DNA of 64,000 nucleotides from Microbacterium sp. MYb54 (GTDB lineage Bacteria > Actinomycetota > Actinomycetes > Actinomycetales > Microbacteriaceae): positions 221,708 through 285,707 of the forward strand of contig NZ_PCPA01000004.1 in the NCBI RefSeq assembly GCF_002979515.1, in the 5' to 3' direction. Below the pieces are notes generated by a model. That model saw only the letters and a program-made list of their open reading frames with translations. It did no database searches and had not been told where the DNA came from. A program made the translations under genes and the position numbers. Positions 36,724 to 46,067 of the stretch are shown here, piece after piece; within the stretch, counting starts at the first letter, position 1; each line of letters starts with the position of its first letter.

Positions 36724-38322
36724 GTGCTCGCCGTGCACGACCTCGAGATCCGCGTTGGTGCGCGCCTGCTGATGGAGAACGTCTCGTTCCGCGTCGCCGA
36801 CGGAGACAAGATCGGACTCGTCGGCCGCAACGGGGCCGGGAAGACCACACTCACGAAGGTGCTCGCGGGCGACGAGCTGCCCTCCGGGGGTAACGTGACC
36901 CGTTCGGGTGAGCTCGGCTACCTGCCGCAGGACCCTCGCTCCGGGAACCCGGAAGACCTCGCCCGCACCCGCATCCTCGACGCGCGCGGGCTCGGACAGC
37001 TGAACCTCGGGATGACCGAGGCGTCGCTCGCGATGGGATCGGAAGACCCGGCCGTCGCCGAGAAGGCGATGAAGCGCTATGCAGCACTGACCGAGAAGTT
37101 CGAGGCTCAGGGTGGTTACGCGGCTGAAGCTCAAGCGGCATCGATCGCGCACAACCTCTCCCTTCCCGACCGGATCCTCGACCAGCCGCTCTCCACGCTC
37201 TCGGGTGGCCAGCGTCGCCGTATCGAGCTCGCCCGCATCCTCTTCTCGGACGCACAGACGATGATCCTCGATGAGCCCACCAACCACCTCGATGCGGACA
37301 GCGTCGTGTGGCTGCGCGAGTTCCTCAAGGGGTACAAGGGTGGACTGATCGTGATCAGCCACGATGTCGAACTCGTCGGCGAGACGGTCAACCGGGTGTT
37401 CTACCTGGACGCGAACCGCCAGGTGATCGACACCTACAACATGAACTGGAAGAACTACCTGCGCCAGCGCGTCGCCGACGAGGAGCGTCGCAAGAAAGAG
37501 CGAGCCAACGTCGAGAAGAAGGCGACGACGCTGCAGCTGCAGGCGGCGCGCTTCGGCGCAAAGGCTTCGAAGGCCGCCGCCGCCCACCAGATGGTCGCCC
37601 GTGCCGAGAAGATGCTCGCCGGCCTCGATGACGTGCGCCAGGAAGATCGCGTGGCGAAGCTGCGATTCCCGAAGCCGGCCGCGTGCGGCAAGACCCCGCT
37701 CATGGCGACGGGCCTGTCGAAGTCCTACGGTTCGCTGGAGATCTTCACCGACGTCGACCTCGCGATCGATCGCGGTTCGAAGGTCGTCATCCTCGGCCTC
37801 AACGGTGCCGGAAAGACCACTCTCCTGCGGATGCTCGCCGGCGTCGACAAGCCCGACACCGGACAGCTCGAGCCAGGGCACGGGCTCAAGGTCGGTTACT
37901 ACGCCCAGGAGCACGAGAACCTCGACGTCAACCGCTCGGTGCTCGAGAACATGGTCTCCGCCGCGCCGCACATCACCGAGACCGAGGCGCGTAAGGTCCT
38001 GGGTTCGTTCCTCTTCACGGGAGACGACGTCCTCAAGCCTGCGGGCGTTCTGTCCGGTGGGGAGAAGACGCGACTGTCACTCGCGACGCTCGTCGTCTCG
38101 TCGGCGAACCTGCTGCTCCTCGATGAGCCCACCAACAACCTCGACCCCGCGTCGCGCGAGGAGATCCTCGGTGCACTTGCGCACTACGAGGGCGCTGTCG
38201 TCCTCGTCTCGCACGACCCCGGTGCCGTGCAGTCGCTCAACCCCGAGCGCGTGCTGATCCTCCCGGACGGGGTCGAGGACATCTGGAGCCAGGAGTACCA
38301 GGACCTCATCGAGCTCGCCTGA
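36724..38322 (+). CDS. ABC-F family ATP-binding protein (Ettl/Uup/EttA-like)
   Basis: A 532-residue soluble protein with two ABC domains: Walker A G-R-N-G-A-G-K-T-T at 34-42 and G-L-N-G-A-G-K-T-T near 359, each with L-S-G-G-(Q/E), and catalytic D-E-P-T-N-H-L-D / D-E-P-T-N-N-L-D. A basic linker (P-site tRNA interaction motif region, about 245-310) joins them. It has no membrane domain: ABC-F proteins act on the ribosome E-site. It could be a translation factor or an antibiotic-protection protein. The structured leader (see the site at 36666) hints at regulation. Confidence 0.9.
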   Translation: MLAVHDLEIRVGARLLMENVSFRVADGDKIGLVGRNGAGKTTLTKVLAGDELPSGGNVTRSGELGYLPQDPRSGNPEDLARTRILDARGLGQLNLGMTEASLAMGSEDPAVAEKAMKRYAALTEKFEAQGGYAAEAQAASIAHNLSLPDRILDQPLSTLSGGQRRRIELARILFSDAQTMILDEPTNHLDADSVVWLREFLKGYKGGLIVISHDVELVGETVNRVFYLDANRQVIDTYNMNWKNYLRQRVADEERRKKERANVEKKATTLQLQAARFGAKASKAAAAHQMVARAEKMLAGLDDVRQEDRVAKLRFPKPAACGKTPLMATGLSKSYGSLEIFTDVDLAIDRGSKVVILGLNGAGKTTLLRMLAGVDKPDTGQLEPGHGLKVGYYAQEHENLDVNRSVLENMVSAAPHITETEARKVLGSFLFTGDDVLKPAGVLSGGEKTRLSLATLVVSSANLLLLDEPTNNLDPASREEILGALAHYEGAVVLVSHDPGAVQSLNPERVLILPDGVEDIWSQEYQDLIELA

Positions 38323-38458
38323 CCTACGGAGACGTCGTTCCGAGTCGTGGTCGGGCGCACATCGGCCGCGCGTACTCTCTCTTCGTCAGAGCGGGGTTCA
38401 TGATTGTGCGCGACGACGGAGCGTCGATCACGAGCTGAATGATCGATCGTCGACGAAC
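38323..38458. other. Intergenic, no gene seen
   Basis: 136 bases between the ABC-F gene and the convergent SURF1 gene; I see no convincing terminator hairpin or ORF in it. Confidence 0.5.
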
Positions 38459-39271
38459 TCAGCGCACGTCGAGCAGCTCGTCCTCGACATCGGCGTCGTG
38501 GTCTTTGCGCCGGGACTTCTTCACCGGGGCAGGAATGCCCTCGACCTCTTCGCGGTGCTTCACGATCTCGGTGCGGATGATGTATCCGATGAAGATGAAA
38601 CCCATCAGGGCGAACAGGATCCACTGGATCGCGTAGGAGAGGTGCGGACCCGGGTCATCGGTGGGGGAGTCGAAGCCGCCCAGCGTGCCTGACCCCGCCG
38701 GATCTTCGCTGATGACGCGCCCGTAGGCGCCGGTGATCACATCGCCCTCGACCAGCTTCGCAATCGTGGGCAGGTTGATGGTCGGCACCTGTCCCTCCGG
38801 TGCGCCACGACCTGAAGCCGGAACCTGCTCACCGGGACGCAACCGCACGGTGACCTCGACCTCGCCCTTCGGCGGCGCCGGAACCGCGTCCGGGGCATCG
38901 CCATCACCGGGCGGAACCCAGCCGCGATCGACGATGAACACGCGTCCATCGACATCGCGGAACGGAACCAGCACCTCGAACGCGCTCGTTCCGCCATGCG
39001 GGCGGTTCCTCACCAGGAGCTGCTGGTCGGCCAGATACTCGCCCTGCAGAAGCACCGGGTGCCACTCGTCGCCCGGATCGAGGACGCCGTCATCGCCGAT
39101 GAGGTCCGCGAGCGGCACGGGGGTGGCATCGTAGTTCTGCTCCACGAGCTCGATCTGCGCCGCGCGGGTCTCGTTCCTCTCGAACTGCCAGTTCGAGAGG
39201 AAGACGCACGCGACCGCGAAGCCGATCGCGATGAGCACATAGACAGCCCATCGGGTCCATCGTCGGCTCAT
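38459..39271 (-). CDS. SURF1-family cytochrome oxidase assembly protein
   Basis: A 270-residue membrane protein with the SURF1 layout: an N-terminal helix (about 8-26) and a C-terminal one (about 213-233) bracketing an extracytoplasmic domain containing V-L-V-P-F-R-D...V-D-R-G-W-V-P, the family hallmark. It assists assembly or haem a insertion into aa3 oxidase, linking it to ctaA/ctaB 16 kb away. It starts with ATG overlapping by four bases the small upstream gene. Confidence 0.92.
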   Translation of the reverse strand: MSRRWTRWAVYVLIAIGFAVACVFLSNWQFERNETRAAQIELVEQNYDATPVPLADLIGDDGVLDPGDEWHPVLLQGEYLADQQLLVRNRPHGGTSAFEVLVPFRDVDGRVFIVDRGWVPPGDGDAPDAVPAPPKGEVEVTVRLRPGEQVPASGRGAPEGQVPTINLPTIAKLVEGDVITGAYGRVISEDPAGSGTLGGFDSPTDDPGPHLSYAIQWILFALMGFIFIGYIIRTEIVKHREEVEGIPAPVKKSRRKDHDADVEDELLDVR

Positions 39272-39462
39272 GCGGGAACACCGTCGCGCACGCTCACGGG
39301 GAAGTCACGAGCCGCGAGATAGTCGTGGAGGAAGTCGACGTGTTCATCGCAGGCCAGCCAGATCTTCTCGCGATCGGCGGCATGGATGCGGGGATTGCGC
39401 CACACCACCTGCTTGGTAGCCGCGCTCCGGCAGCCGGCACGCGAGCATTCATGATCTGTCAT
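39268..39462 (-). CDS. Small Cys-rich actinobacterial protein
   Basis: A 64-residue protein, unknown function. It has C-S-R-A-G-C near residues 5-10 and a C-D-E-H pair near 46, consistent with a zinc site (C-x4-C...C-x2-H). Such proteins are common next to SURF1 in actinobacteria. Both ends overlap neighbours by four bases (DUF3099 upstream, SURF1 downstream), so it is a coupled operon member rather than a chance frame. Confidence 0.8.
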   Translation of the reverse strand: MTDHECSRAGCRSAATKQVVWRNPRIHAADREKIWLACDEHVDFLHDYLAARDFPVSVRDGVPA

Positions 39463-39806
39463 GCGTCTTTCGGGCCTTCGTGAATCGTGAACACCGGAGG
39501 TGTGGTCGTGTCGCTTTCGATCGGAGCCGGCCTCGGGGCGTCGAGTTCCTGCACCGGGGACTCCGCGGTGGTGTCGGTGCTGTCGCTTCCCGCGTTCGCG
39601 AAGACGACGGCGATGTACGGCAGCACGGCAGCCGAGATCCCGAAGACCCAGGTGTACCACCCATAAGGCTGCACCAGCACCATGAGCGCGAAGCACACGA
39701 CGCGGATCGACATCGTCAGGACATAGCGGCGCACACGATGGTCTGCCTCATCCCGCGGAGACCGCGGCAGTGAGGTGACGGCCGGGACTTCACGCGCGTT
39801 CTTCAC
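39459..39806 (-). CDS. DUF3099 membrane protein
   Basis: A 115-residue protein with the DUF3099 block: R-R-Y-V-L-T-M-S-I-R-(V)-C-F (about 26-39) and two helices (about 32-50 and 52-72), then an acidic Pro/Thr tail. Function unknown. GTG start. TAGGCT lies nine bases upstream (minus strand), so the leader would be only about three bases. First gene of the DUF3099-small protein-SURF1 unit. Confidence 0.87.
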   Translation of the reverse strand: MKNAREVPAVTSLPRSPRDEADHRVRRYVLTMSIRVVCFALMVLVQPYGWYTWVFGISAAVLPYIAVVFANAGSDSTDTTAESPVQELDAPRPAPIESDTTTPPVFTIHEGPKDA

Positions 39807-39860
39807 GATGCCTCAAGCCTACGCCGGTGCGGACCTCCCGGCGTGCCCGTTCGGTGGCGG

Positions 39861-40484
39861 TCAGCTCGAGAAGAGGTACGGAAGACTGAACGCTCCGACG
39901 AACAGGAAGCTGATGATGGTGCTGACGAGCACGAAGGCGCCGACCGCGACCACCAGATAGCCGAGGATCAGGCCGGCGATCGCCATGCCCCGGCCGCCGA
40001 GCGCCGGGTCGCGCTTGGTCTGGCCGAGCGCCATGTGACCGGTGATGACGGCGGTTATCGATGCCAGCACGGGGATGATCGCCCAGAACAGGACGATTCC
40101 GGCGATACCGCACACCAAGGCGGTGATGGCGAGTCCGCTCGTGGGGCGCGGCGTCGTCGAAGGGTAGCCCGGTGCGGCGTATGGCGCGTAGCCGGACTGT
40201 GCTGGTGGCGTGCCGTACTGCGCTGGTGGCGTGCCGTAACCCGGGTGCGCCGGCGGCGGGGCATAGCCGGGCTGCGGTGCAGCGGCAGGCGGGAGCCCAT
40301 AGGCCGGCTGACCTGGCTGAGCGTAGGTGGGCGGTGCACCGGGATAGCTCTGAGTGGGCTGCGGGCCGGGCGGCACCGGGTAGGCCGCAAGCGCGGGTGC
40401 GGCAGCCTGCGTTGCAGGAGGTGGCGGCGGTGGCGGCGTGAGCGGCGACGCGTCACCTGAGGGAGGAACCTGGTTTTCGCTCAC
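39861..40484 (-). CDS. DUF4190-domain membrane protein with Pro/Gly/Tyr-rich N-terminus
   Basis: A 207-residue protein. The first 115 residues are low complexity: a Pro-8 run and Gln/Pro/Gly/Tyr repeats including Y-G-T-P-P-A-Q. Two membrane helices (about 122-145 and 175-205) flank G-H-M-A-L-G-Q-T-K-R (the DUF4190 signature). Cytoplasmic Pro-rich tails of this kind are frequent in actinobacterial membrane proteins and may mediate interactions. The GTG at 40484 has GAAAGG eight bases upstream. Function unknown. Confidence 0.82.
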   Translation of the reverse strand: MSENQVPPSGDASPLTPPPPPPPATQAAAPALAAYPVPPGPQPTQSYPGAPPTYAQPGQPAYGLPPAAAPQPGYAPPPAHPGYGTPPAQYGTPPAQSGYAPYAAPGYPSTTPRPTSGLAITALVCGIAGIVLFWAIIPVLASITAVITGHMALGQTKRDPALGGRGMAIAGLILGYLVVAVGAFVLVSTIISFLFVGAFSLPYLFSS

Positions 40485-40568
40485 GATGCAGCCTTTCGTC
40501 TCGCTCAGGCTTTCAGCAGCGTTCGAGTCTGTCAAACGCAGGAAGCCAGCCGGCCCGGGCATCGTCGG

Positions 40569-40574
40569 TAGGAT
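40569..40574 (+). promoter_or_regulatory. fabG promoter -10
   Basis: TAGGAT 53 bases before the fabG ATG gives a leader of about 46 bases with an AGGAG ribosome binding site. No clear -35. Confidence 0.4.
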
Positions 40575-40626
40575 CGATGACGGCTCGGAAACCCCAGGCC
40601 ACCGGCCCAGATCAGGAGTACCCCCA

Positions 40627-41337
40627 ATGAGTGCTGACCGCGTCGTCCTCGTCACCGGCGGAAACCGCGGCATCGGCCGCGCGATCGCGGAGCGATTCGT
40701 ACGCGATGGCTACCGAGTGGCGGTCACTGCTCGCAGCGGTGAGGGCCCCGAAGGCACGCTGACGGTTCGCGCGGATGTGACGGATGCCGTGGCGCTCGAT
40801 GCCGCGTTCACCGAGGTGGAACAGCAGCTCGGACCGGTCGAGATCGTCGTCGCGAACGCCGGGATCACGAAGGACACGCTCCTCATGCGCATGAGTGAAG
40901 ACGACTTCGACAGCGTGGTCGCCACGAACCTGGGCGGTACGTTCCGCGTCGTCAAGCGCGCATCGAAGGGCATGCTGCGCGCGCGCTTCGGGCGCATCAT
41001 CCTGATCTCGAGCGTCGTGGGTCTCTACGGCTCCGCGGGCCAGGCGAACTACTCGGCATCCAAGAGCGCTCTCGTGGGATTCGCCCGTTCGATCACCCGT
41101 GAGCTCGGAGCCCGTGGGATCACGGCCAACGTCGTGGCTCCAGGATTCATCGAGACCGACATGACGGCGGAGCTCCCCGAGGAGACACAGAAGCAGTACA
41201 AGGCGAGCATCCCCGCGGCACGATTCGCCACGCCCGATGAGGTCGCAGGTGTGGTCACCTGGCTCGCAGGCGACGACGCCGGCTACATCTCGGGTGCGGT
41301 CATCCCGGTCGACGGTGGCCTCGGGATGGGGCACTGA
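40627..41337 (+). CDS. fabG: 3-oxoacyl-ACP reductase FabG
   Basis: A 236-residue SDR enzyme. NADP-binding T-G-G-N-R-G-I-G-R (10-18), N-A-G (77-79), catalytic Asn101, Ser129, Tyr142 and Lys146, and the E-T-D-M-T substrate loop near 178. It reduces 3-oxoacyl-ACP in fatty acid elongation. It is apart from the main fab operon (54-58 kb) and no inhA-type enoyl reductase is adjacent, so it may be an isolated housekeeping copy or act on other acyl thioesters. Confidence 0.93.
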   Translation: MSADRVVLVTGGNRGIGRAIAERFVRDGYRVAVTARSGEGPEGTLTVRADVTDAVALDAAFTEVEQQLGPVEIVVANAGITKDTLLMRMSEDDFDSVVATNLGGTFRVVKRASKGMLRARFGRIILISSVVGLYGSAGQANYSASKSALVGFARSITRELGARGITANVVAPGFIETDMTAELPEETQKQYKASIPAARFATPDEVAGVVTWLAGDDAGYISGAVIPVDGGLGMGH

Positions 41338-41353
41338 CCCCGGCTCTCGACTT

Positions 41354-42049
41354 TCAGCGAGCGATCGCGGAGTTGAGGAGCTCGCCCAGTCTTTCCGGGA
41401 CGGAGAACTGCGGCCAGTGGCCGGAGCCGATTCTGATGACCTCAGCATCGTCGATTGCCCGGTACTCGTCGGCGTAGGACCCCCACTGATCGATCATCGC
41501 TTCGAACGCGGGCTGGTCGAGGCCGCCCATCAGCAGGGTTACGGGTACCCGATATCTGGCGGGGTTGTCGAGCACGATGCCGTCGGTCGGCACTCGTGGA
41601 GGAACGCTGCGAGTGTGCGGCGCCGTGCGTGCCCGCGTGGCATCGTCGAGATCGCTCACGTCTTCGTTGGGGAAGAAGCCCCAGCCGGGGAAGGGCACGA
41701 CCCCGTCGATGATCTCGAATTCGCTGATCCCGCTCCCGGGCGGCGGCGGAACGGTATCGACGAAGACGACGCGGTTCACGCGATCGGGGCGTGCGTCGGC
41801 GACACCCCACGCGACGTTCCCGCCACCGCTGTGGCCGACCACCACGACGTCGCCCGGCACCGCGTCGACGGTTGTCACCGCGGCAGCGATCCATTGCGCG
41901 ATGCCGATCTCGGAAGAGGTCGACGCCGGTTCGTCGAGGCCGGGGAGCGTCAGGGCGTGCACGCGATGGCCAGCTTGTTCGAGCGCCGGCGTCACGTCGT
42001 CCCAGCTGGAGGCATCGAGCCAGAGTCCCGGTATGAGGATGATGTCCAT
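41354..42049 (-). CDS. Alpha/beta hydrolase
   Basis: A 231-residue Abhydrolase_6 protein. Nucleophile elbow G-H-S-G-G-G (Ser73) after V-V-V-V; oxyanion residue in L-I-P-G-L-W; catalytic His in S-G-H-W-P-Q-F near the C-terminus (about 210). The substrate is not evident. Leaderless promoter TAGCGT-N6-ATG on the minus strand (42061-42056). Confidence 0.87.
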   Translation of the reverse strand: MDIILIPGLWLDASSWDDVTPALEQAGHRVHALTLPGLDEPASTSSEIGIAQWIAAAVTTVDAVPGDVVVVGHSGGGNVAWGVADARPDRVNRVVFVDTVPPPPGSGISEFEIIDGVVPFPGWGFFPNEDVSDLDDATRARTAPHTRSVPPRVPTDGIVLDNPARYRVPVTLLMGGLDQPAFEAMIDQWGSYADEYRAIDDAEVIRIGSGHWPQFSVPERLGELLNSAIAR

Positions 42050-42095
42050 GAGCCGACGCTAGCGGCCGGCACGGACGTTCTCCATGGGGATACGC

Positions 42096-42731
42096 CTACG
42101 GCAGCAGCGCGACGACCTCAGACAGGTCTTGCGGACCGATCACGAGACTGGCCGCCTCGCGCACCGCGGGCTTCGCATTGAAAGCGAGCCCGAGGCCCGC
42201 GACCGCCATCATCTGCAGGTCGTTCGCGCCGTCGCCGATCGCGATGGTCGCGTGGGGTGCGACACGGAGTTCCTCTGCCCATTGCTGGAGCGAAAACGCC
42301 TTCGCGGCTCCATCCACGATGTCGCCGTCGACTCGTCCGGAGAGGAACCCGTCAGCAGTCGAGAGACGGTTCGCTCGCCAGCGATCGACACCGAGAGCGG
42401 GTGCGACGTCGTCGAGGATCTCGTGGAAGCCGCCGGAGACGACGCCAACCACACCACCGCGGTCGTGGACGGCCGCCGTGAGTTCGCGCACGCCGGGTGT
42501 CGGCTCGATCCGCGCACGCACGCGATCGAACGCAGAGACGGGCACGCCTTCGAGGGCGGCGACCCGGGAGCGCAGACTCGTCGCGAAGTCGACCTCACCG
42601 CGCATCGCAGCCTCGGTGGCCGCCTGCACCTCGGCGCGGCGACCGGCCTCGTCGGCGAGCAGCTCGATCACCTCGTTGCGGATCAGGGTGGAATCGGCAT
42701 CGAGGACGACGAGGAATCGCGCGGTGGTCAC
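42096..42731 (-). CDS. serB: Phosphoserine phosphatase SerB
   Basis: A 211-residue HAD-family phosphatase for the last step of serine biosynthesis. Nucleophile D11-A-D13-S-T, motif II V-S-G-G-F near 97, Lys in motif III and I-G-D-G-A-N-D near 165. It is single-domain without ACT repeats. GTG start six bases after TAGGCT, predicted leaderless. Convergent neighbours are absent; it is followed on the same strand by the hydrolase. Confidence 0.92.
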   Translation of the reverse strand: MTTARFLVVLDADSTLIRNEVIELLADEAGRRAEVQAATEAAMRGEVDFATSLRSRVAALEGVPVSAFDRVRARIEPTPGVRELTAAVHDRGGVVGVVSGGFHEILDDVAPALGVDRWRANRLSTADGFLSGRVDGDIVDGAAKAFSLQQWAEELRVAPHATIAIGDGANDLQMMAVAGLGLAFNAKPAVREAASLVIGPQDLSEVVALLP

Positions 42732-42780
42732 TCATCGAGCCTAGCGATCGCCCGAGCGGTCGATGCGCTGCGTGACGTCT

Positions 42781-44022
42781 TCAGCGTTCGATGAAGACGC
42801 CCTTGCCGACGACGGTGATACCGGATTCGGTGACGGTGAAACCACGGGCCAGGTCGCGTTCGCGGTCCACGCCGACGGTCGCTCCATCGGCCAGCACCAC
42901 GTTCTTGTCGAGGATCGCCCGATGGATGCGCGCTCCTTGACCGACATGAACGTGGTCGAACACGACGGAGTCCGTGATGGTCGAGCCGCCACCGGCGAGA
43001 GTCCACGGACCCACCACGCTGCGTTCCAGGTGGGTGCCGGACAGCACGGACCCGAGCGAGACGATCGAATCGATCGCGTTGCCGATCCGACCGACCGAGT
43101 CGCGGACGAACTTCGCCGGAGGGGAGTTGACCGCCTGCGAGTGGATCGGCCACTCCATGTTGTAGAGGTTGAAGATCGGCAGGGTCGAGATCAGGTCGCG
43201 GTGCGCGTCGTAGAACGAGTCGATCGTCCCGACGTCACGCCAGTAGGAGCGGTCGCGAGGAGACGACCCAGGCACCTCGTTCTGCTTCATGTCGTAGTAG
43301 CCGGCCTCGCCGCGCTCGACGAAGTAGGGGACGATGTCGCCGCCCATGTCGTGCCCGGACACCGGCGATTCTCCGTCGGCCTCGACCGCGGCGATCAGCG
43401 CGTCCGCGTCGAAGATGTAGTTGCCCATCGACGCGAGCACCTCGTGGGGGGAGTCTTCGAGACCTGCGATATCGGTCGGCTTCTCCAGGAACTGCTTGAT
43501 CCGCCCCGACTCCGCGTCGGCATCGATCACGCCGAACTGCGACGCGAGCGCGAGCGGCTGACGGATGCCAGCGACGGTCGCCTTCGCGCCCGACTCGATG
43601 TGCGCCTCGAGCATCTGCCGGAAGTCCATCCGGTACACGTGATCGGCGCCGATGACCACGACGATGTCGGGCTTCTCGTCGTTGATCAGGTTCATGCTCT
43701 GCAGGATGGCGTCGGCCGATCCGGAGAACCATCGCTTGCCGAGCCGCTGCTGCGCGGGGACCGAGGTCACGTAGGAGTCGAGGAGGGCCGACATCCGCCA
43801 GGTCTGCGAGATGTGCCGGTCGAGGCTGTGGGACTTGTACTGCGTCAGCACCACGATCTGCCGGAGGCCGGAGTTGATGAGGTTGGAGATCGCGAAATCG
43901 ATGAGTCTGTACTGTCCGCCGAACGGCACTGCGGGTTTCGCTCTGTCGGCCGTGAGAGGCATGAGGCGCTTGCCCTCGCCGCCGGCGAGGATGATCCCGA
44001 AGACCTTCTTTGGAGCGGACAT
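42781..44022 (-). CDS. glgC: Glucose-1-phosphate adenylyltransferase
   Basis: A 413-residue enzyme making ADP-glucose, the committed step of glycogen synthesis. The pyrophosphorylase motif G-G-E-G-K-R-L-x-P-L-T (14-24), the [13 protein letters not shown] block, and C-terminal left-handed beta-helix hexapeptides are present. It diverges from glgA across 46 bases, with TATGGT six bases upstream of the ATG, so leaderless. Confidence 0.96.
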   Translation of the reverse strand: MSAPKKVFGIILAGGEGKRLMPLTADRAKPAVPFGGQYRLIDFAISNLINSGLRQIVVLTQYKSHSLDRHISQTWRMSALLDSYVTSVPAQQRLGKRWFSGSADAILQSMNLINDEKPDIVVVIGADHVYRMDFRQMLEAHIESGAKATVAGIRQPLALASQFGVIDADAESGRIKQFLEKPTDIAGLEDSPHEVLASMGNYIFDADALIAAVEADGESPVSGHDMGGDIVPYFVERGEAGYYDMKQNEVPGSSPRDRSYWRDVGTIDSFYDAHRDLISTLPIFNLYNMEWPIHSQAVNSPPAKFVRDSVGRIGNAIDSIVSLGSVLSGTHLERSVVGPWTLAGGGSTITDSVVFDHVHVGQGARIHRAILDKNVVLADGATVGVDRERDLARGFTVTESGITVVGKGVFIER

Positions 44023-44028
44023 GGCTCC

Positions 44029-44062
44029 ACCATAGATGCCTTCCTCCTCGCTGTACTAGCGT
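44029..44062. promoter_or_regulatory. Overlapping divergent promoters for glgC and glgA
   Basis: TATGGT for glgC (minus 44034-44029) and TAGCGT for glgA (44057-44062), each six bases before its start codon. With a 17-base spacer the -35 of each would overlap the -10 of the other. Confidence 0.5.
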
Positions 44063-44068
44063 TCAGAC

Positions 44069-45253
44069 ATGCGAGTTGAAATGATCACGAAGGAGTATCC
44101 GCCGGAGGTGTACGGCGGTGCCGGCGTGCACGTCGCCGAGCTCGTCGCAGCCCTCAGGGAGCACATCGAAGTGCGGGTCCGCGCGTTCGGGGCTCCGCGT
44201 GAGGAGACGGATACGTTCGCGTACCGCGCGCCCGTGGAACTCGCCGGCGCGAATGCCGCGCTGCAGACGCTGGGCACTGATCTCGAGATCGTGTCGGCGA
44301 TCGCGGGGGCCGACCTCGCGCACAGCCACACCTGGTACGCGAACTTCGCCGGGCACCTCGCTTCGCAGCTGCATGGGATCCCGCATGTACTGACGGCACA
44401 CAGCCTCGAGCCCCTCCGACCATGGAAGGCGGAGCAGCTCGGCGGTGGCTACGCCATCTCCAGTGGCATCGAGCGGCTCGCCTACGAGAATGCCGCAGCG
44501 GTGATCGCCGTGAGTGCCGGAATGCGTGCCGACATCCTGCGCAGCTACCCCCAGGTCGACCCTGCGAAGGTGCGCGTGATCCACAACGGCATCGATGTCG
44601 AGCGGTGGCGTCCTGTAAAGGATGCGGCATTCCTGGAATCGATCGGGCTGGATCCCGCACGACCCTCTGTCGTGTTCGTCGGGCGCATCACGAGGCAGAA
44701 GGGCCTGCCGTATCTGCTGCAGGCCGCCCGGCTCCTGCCGCCGGAGGTGCAGCTCGTGCTGTGCGCCGGCGCTCCGGACACGCCGGAGATCATGGCGGAG
44801 GTCCAAGAGGGTGTCCGGCTGCTGCAGCAGACGCGCGATGGCGTCATCTGGGTGGAGCGGATGCTGCCGCGCGACGAGCTGTCGGCGATCCTCACGGCGG
44901 CGACGACATTCGTCTGCCCGTCCATCTACGAGCCGCTCGGAATCGTGAACCTCGAGGCGATGGCGTGTGGCGCAGCCGTGGTGGGAACGGCCACGGGTGG
45001 AATCCCCGAGGTAGTCGCCGACGGTGTCACCGGTCGACTCGTGCCGATCGAGCAGTTGCAGGACGGCACCGGCACGCCCGTGGATCCGGAGCGCTACGTG
45101 GCCGACCTCGCGGCCGTGCTCACCGAAGTGGCGATGGATCCAGAGCGGGCACGCGCTTACGGCGAGGCCGGACGCGAGCGGGCGCGCGATGACTTCAGCT
45201 GGGCGGCGATCGCAGAGACGACGCGCGCGCTCTACGCGGAGCTCACCGCCTGA
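44069..45253 (+). CDS. glgA: Glycogen synthase / maltose-1-phosphate synthase (GT4 GlgA)
   Basis: A 394-residue GT4-family transferase using ADP-glucose. The N-terminal K-E-Y-P-P-E-V-Y-G-G-A-G-V-H-V motif and C-terminal E-P-L-G-I-V-N-L-E-A-M-A-C-G sugar-nucleotide motif are clear. It is the short actinobacterial type. In mycobacteria the homologue (GlgM) makes alpha-maltose-1-phosphate rather than elongating glycogen, so the exact product is uncertain. Divergent from glgC as in mycobacteria. Leaderless promoter TAGCGT-N6-ATG. Confidence 0.92.
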   Translation: MRVEMITKEYPPEVYGGAGVHVAELVAALREHIEVRVRAFGAPREETDTFAYRAPVELAGANAALQTLGTDLEIVSAIAGADLAHSHTWYANFAGHLASQLHGIPHVLTAHSLEPLRPWKAEQLGGGYAISSGIERLAYENAAAVIAVSAGMRADILRSYPQVDPAKVRVIHNGIDVERWRPVKDAAFLESIGLDPARPSVVFVGRITRQKGLPYLLQAARLLPPEVQLVLCAGAPDTPEIMAEVQEGVRLLQQTRDGVIWVERMLPRDELSAILTAATTFVCPSIYEPLGIVNLEAMACGAAVVGTATGGIPEVVADGVTGRLVPIEQLQDGTGTPVDPERYVADLAAVLTEVAMDPERARAYGEAGRERARDDFSWAAIAETTRALYAELTA

Positions 45254-45270
45254 GCCGATAGGCTTGATGC

Positions 45271-46056
45271 ATGCCGAGCGCTCTGGAATTCACCGACGTC
45301 GTCGTGCGCCGTGAGGGGCGCAACATCATCGATCACGTGACGTGGGAGGTCGACGACGACCAGCGATGGGTGATCCTCGGCCCGAACGGCGCGGGCAAGA
45401 CCACGCTTCTGCAGCTGGCCGACACGCTCATGCACCCGACAGCGGGAACGGTGACGGTACTGGGGGAGACCCTCGGTCGCACCGACGTGTTCGAGGTGCG
45501 TCCGCGCATCGGCTTCGCCTCGTCGGCGATGGCCAAGCGCGTGCCTCGTGATGAGACGGTCCTCAACACCGTGCTCACCGCCGCTTACTCCGTGCTGGGC
45601 CGCTGGAACGAGAACTACGAAGACATCGACGAGCGCCGTGCACTTCGGGTGCTCGGTGACTGGCGCCTCGACCACCTGGCTGAGCGCACTTTCGGCACGC
45701 TCAGCGACGGCGAGCAGAAGCGCGTGCAGATCGCGCGAGCGGTGATGACCGACCCGGAGCTCCTGCTGCTCGACGAGCCGACGGCCTCGCTCGATCTCGG
45801 CTCCCGCGAAGAGCTCCTCGCGCTGCTCAGTGGATACGCATCCTCGCCGACCACCCCCGCCATGCTGATGGTCACGCACCACGTCGAAGAGATCCCCGTG
45901 GGATTCACCCACGTCATGCTGATCCGTGACGGTTCCGTCGTCGCGGCGGGCCCGATCGCGGAGACGCTCACAGCCGAGGCGCTCACCGACACGTTCGGCA
46001 TGCCGATCGTGCTCAGCAGCGAAGACGGCCGCTACGCCGCCCGCGCAGCATCATGA
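45271..46056 (+). CDS. Orphan ABC transporter ATP-binding protein (ModF/YlmA-like)
   Basis: A 261-residue ABC ATPase. Walker [10 protein letters not shown] (about 37-45), signature L-S-D-G-E-Q-K-R (D replaces the first G), Walker [13 protein letters not shown] and H-loop V-T-H-H-V-E-E-I. No permease is adjacent. It resembles YlmA/ModF-type ATPases whose partner is unknown. Leaderless promoter TAGGCT-N6-ATG between glgA and this gene. Confidence 0.85.
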   Translation: MPSALEFTDVVVRREGRNIIDHVTWEVDDDQRWVILGPNGAGKTTLLQLADTLMHPTAGTVTVLGETLGRTDVFEVRPRIGFASSAMAKRVPRDETVLNTVLTAAYSVLGRWNENYEDIDERRALRVLGDWRLDHLAERTFGTLSDGEQKRVQIARAVMTDPELLLLDEPTASLDLGSREELLALLSGYASSPTTPAMLMVTHHVEEIPVGFTHVMLIRDGSVVAAGPIAETLTAEALTDTFGMPIVLSSEDGRYAARAAS

Positions 46057-46067
46057 TCTGCGTCTGA

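Noticed and set aside
42096..42731. Unusual nucleophile motif D-A-D-S-T in SerB
   Set aside because: The middle residue of D-x-D-S-T is variable in the family, so this is normal.
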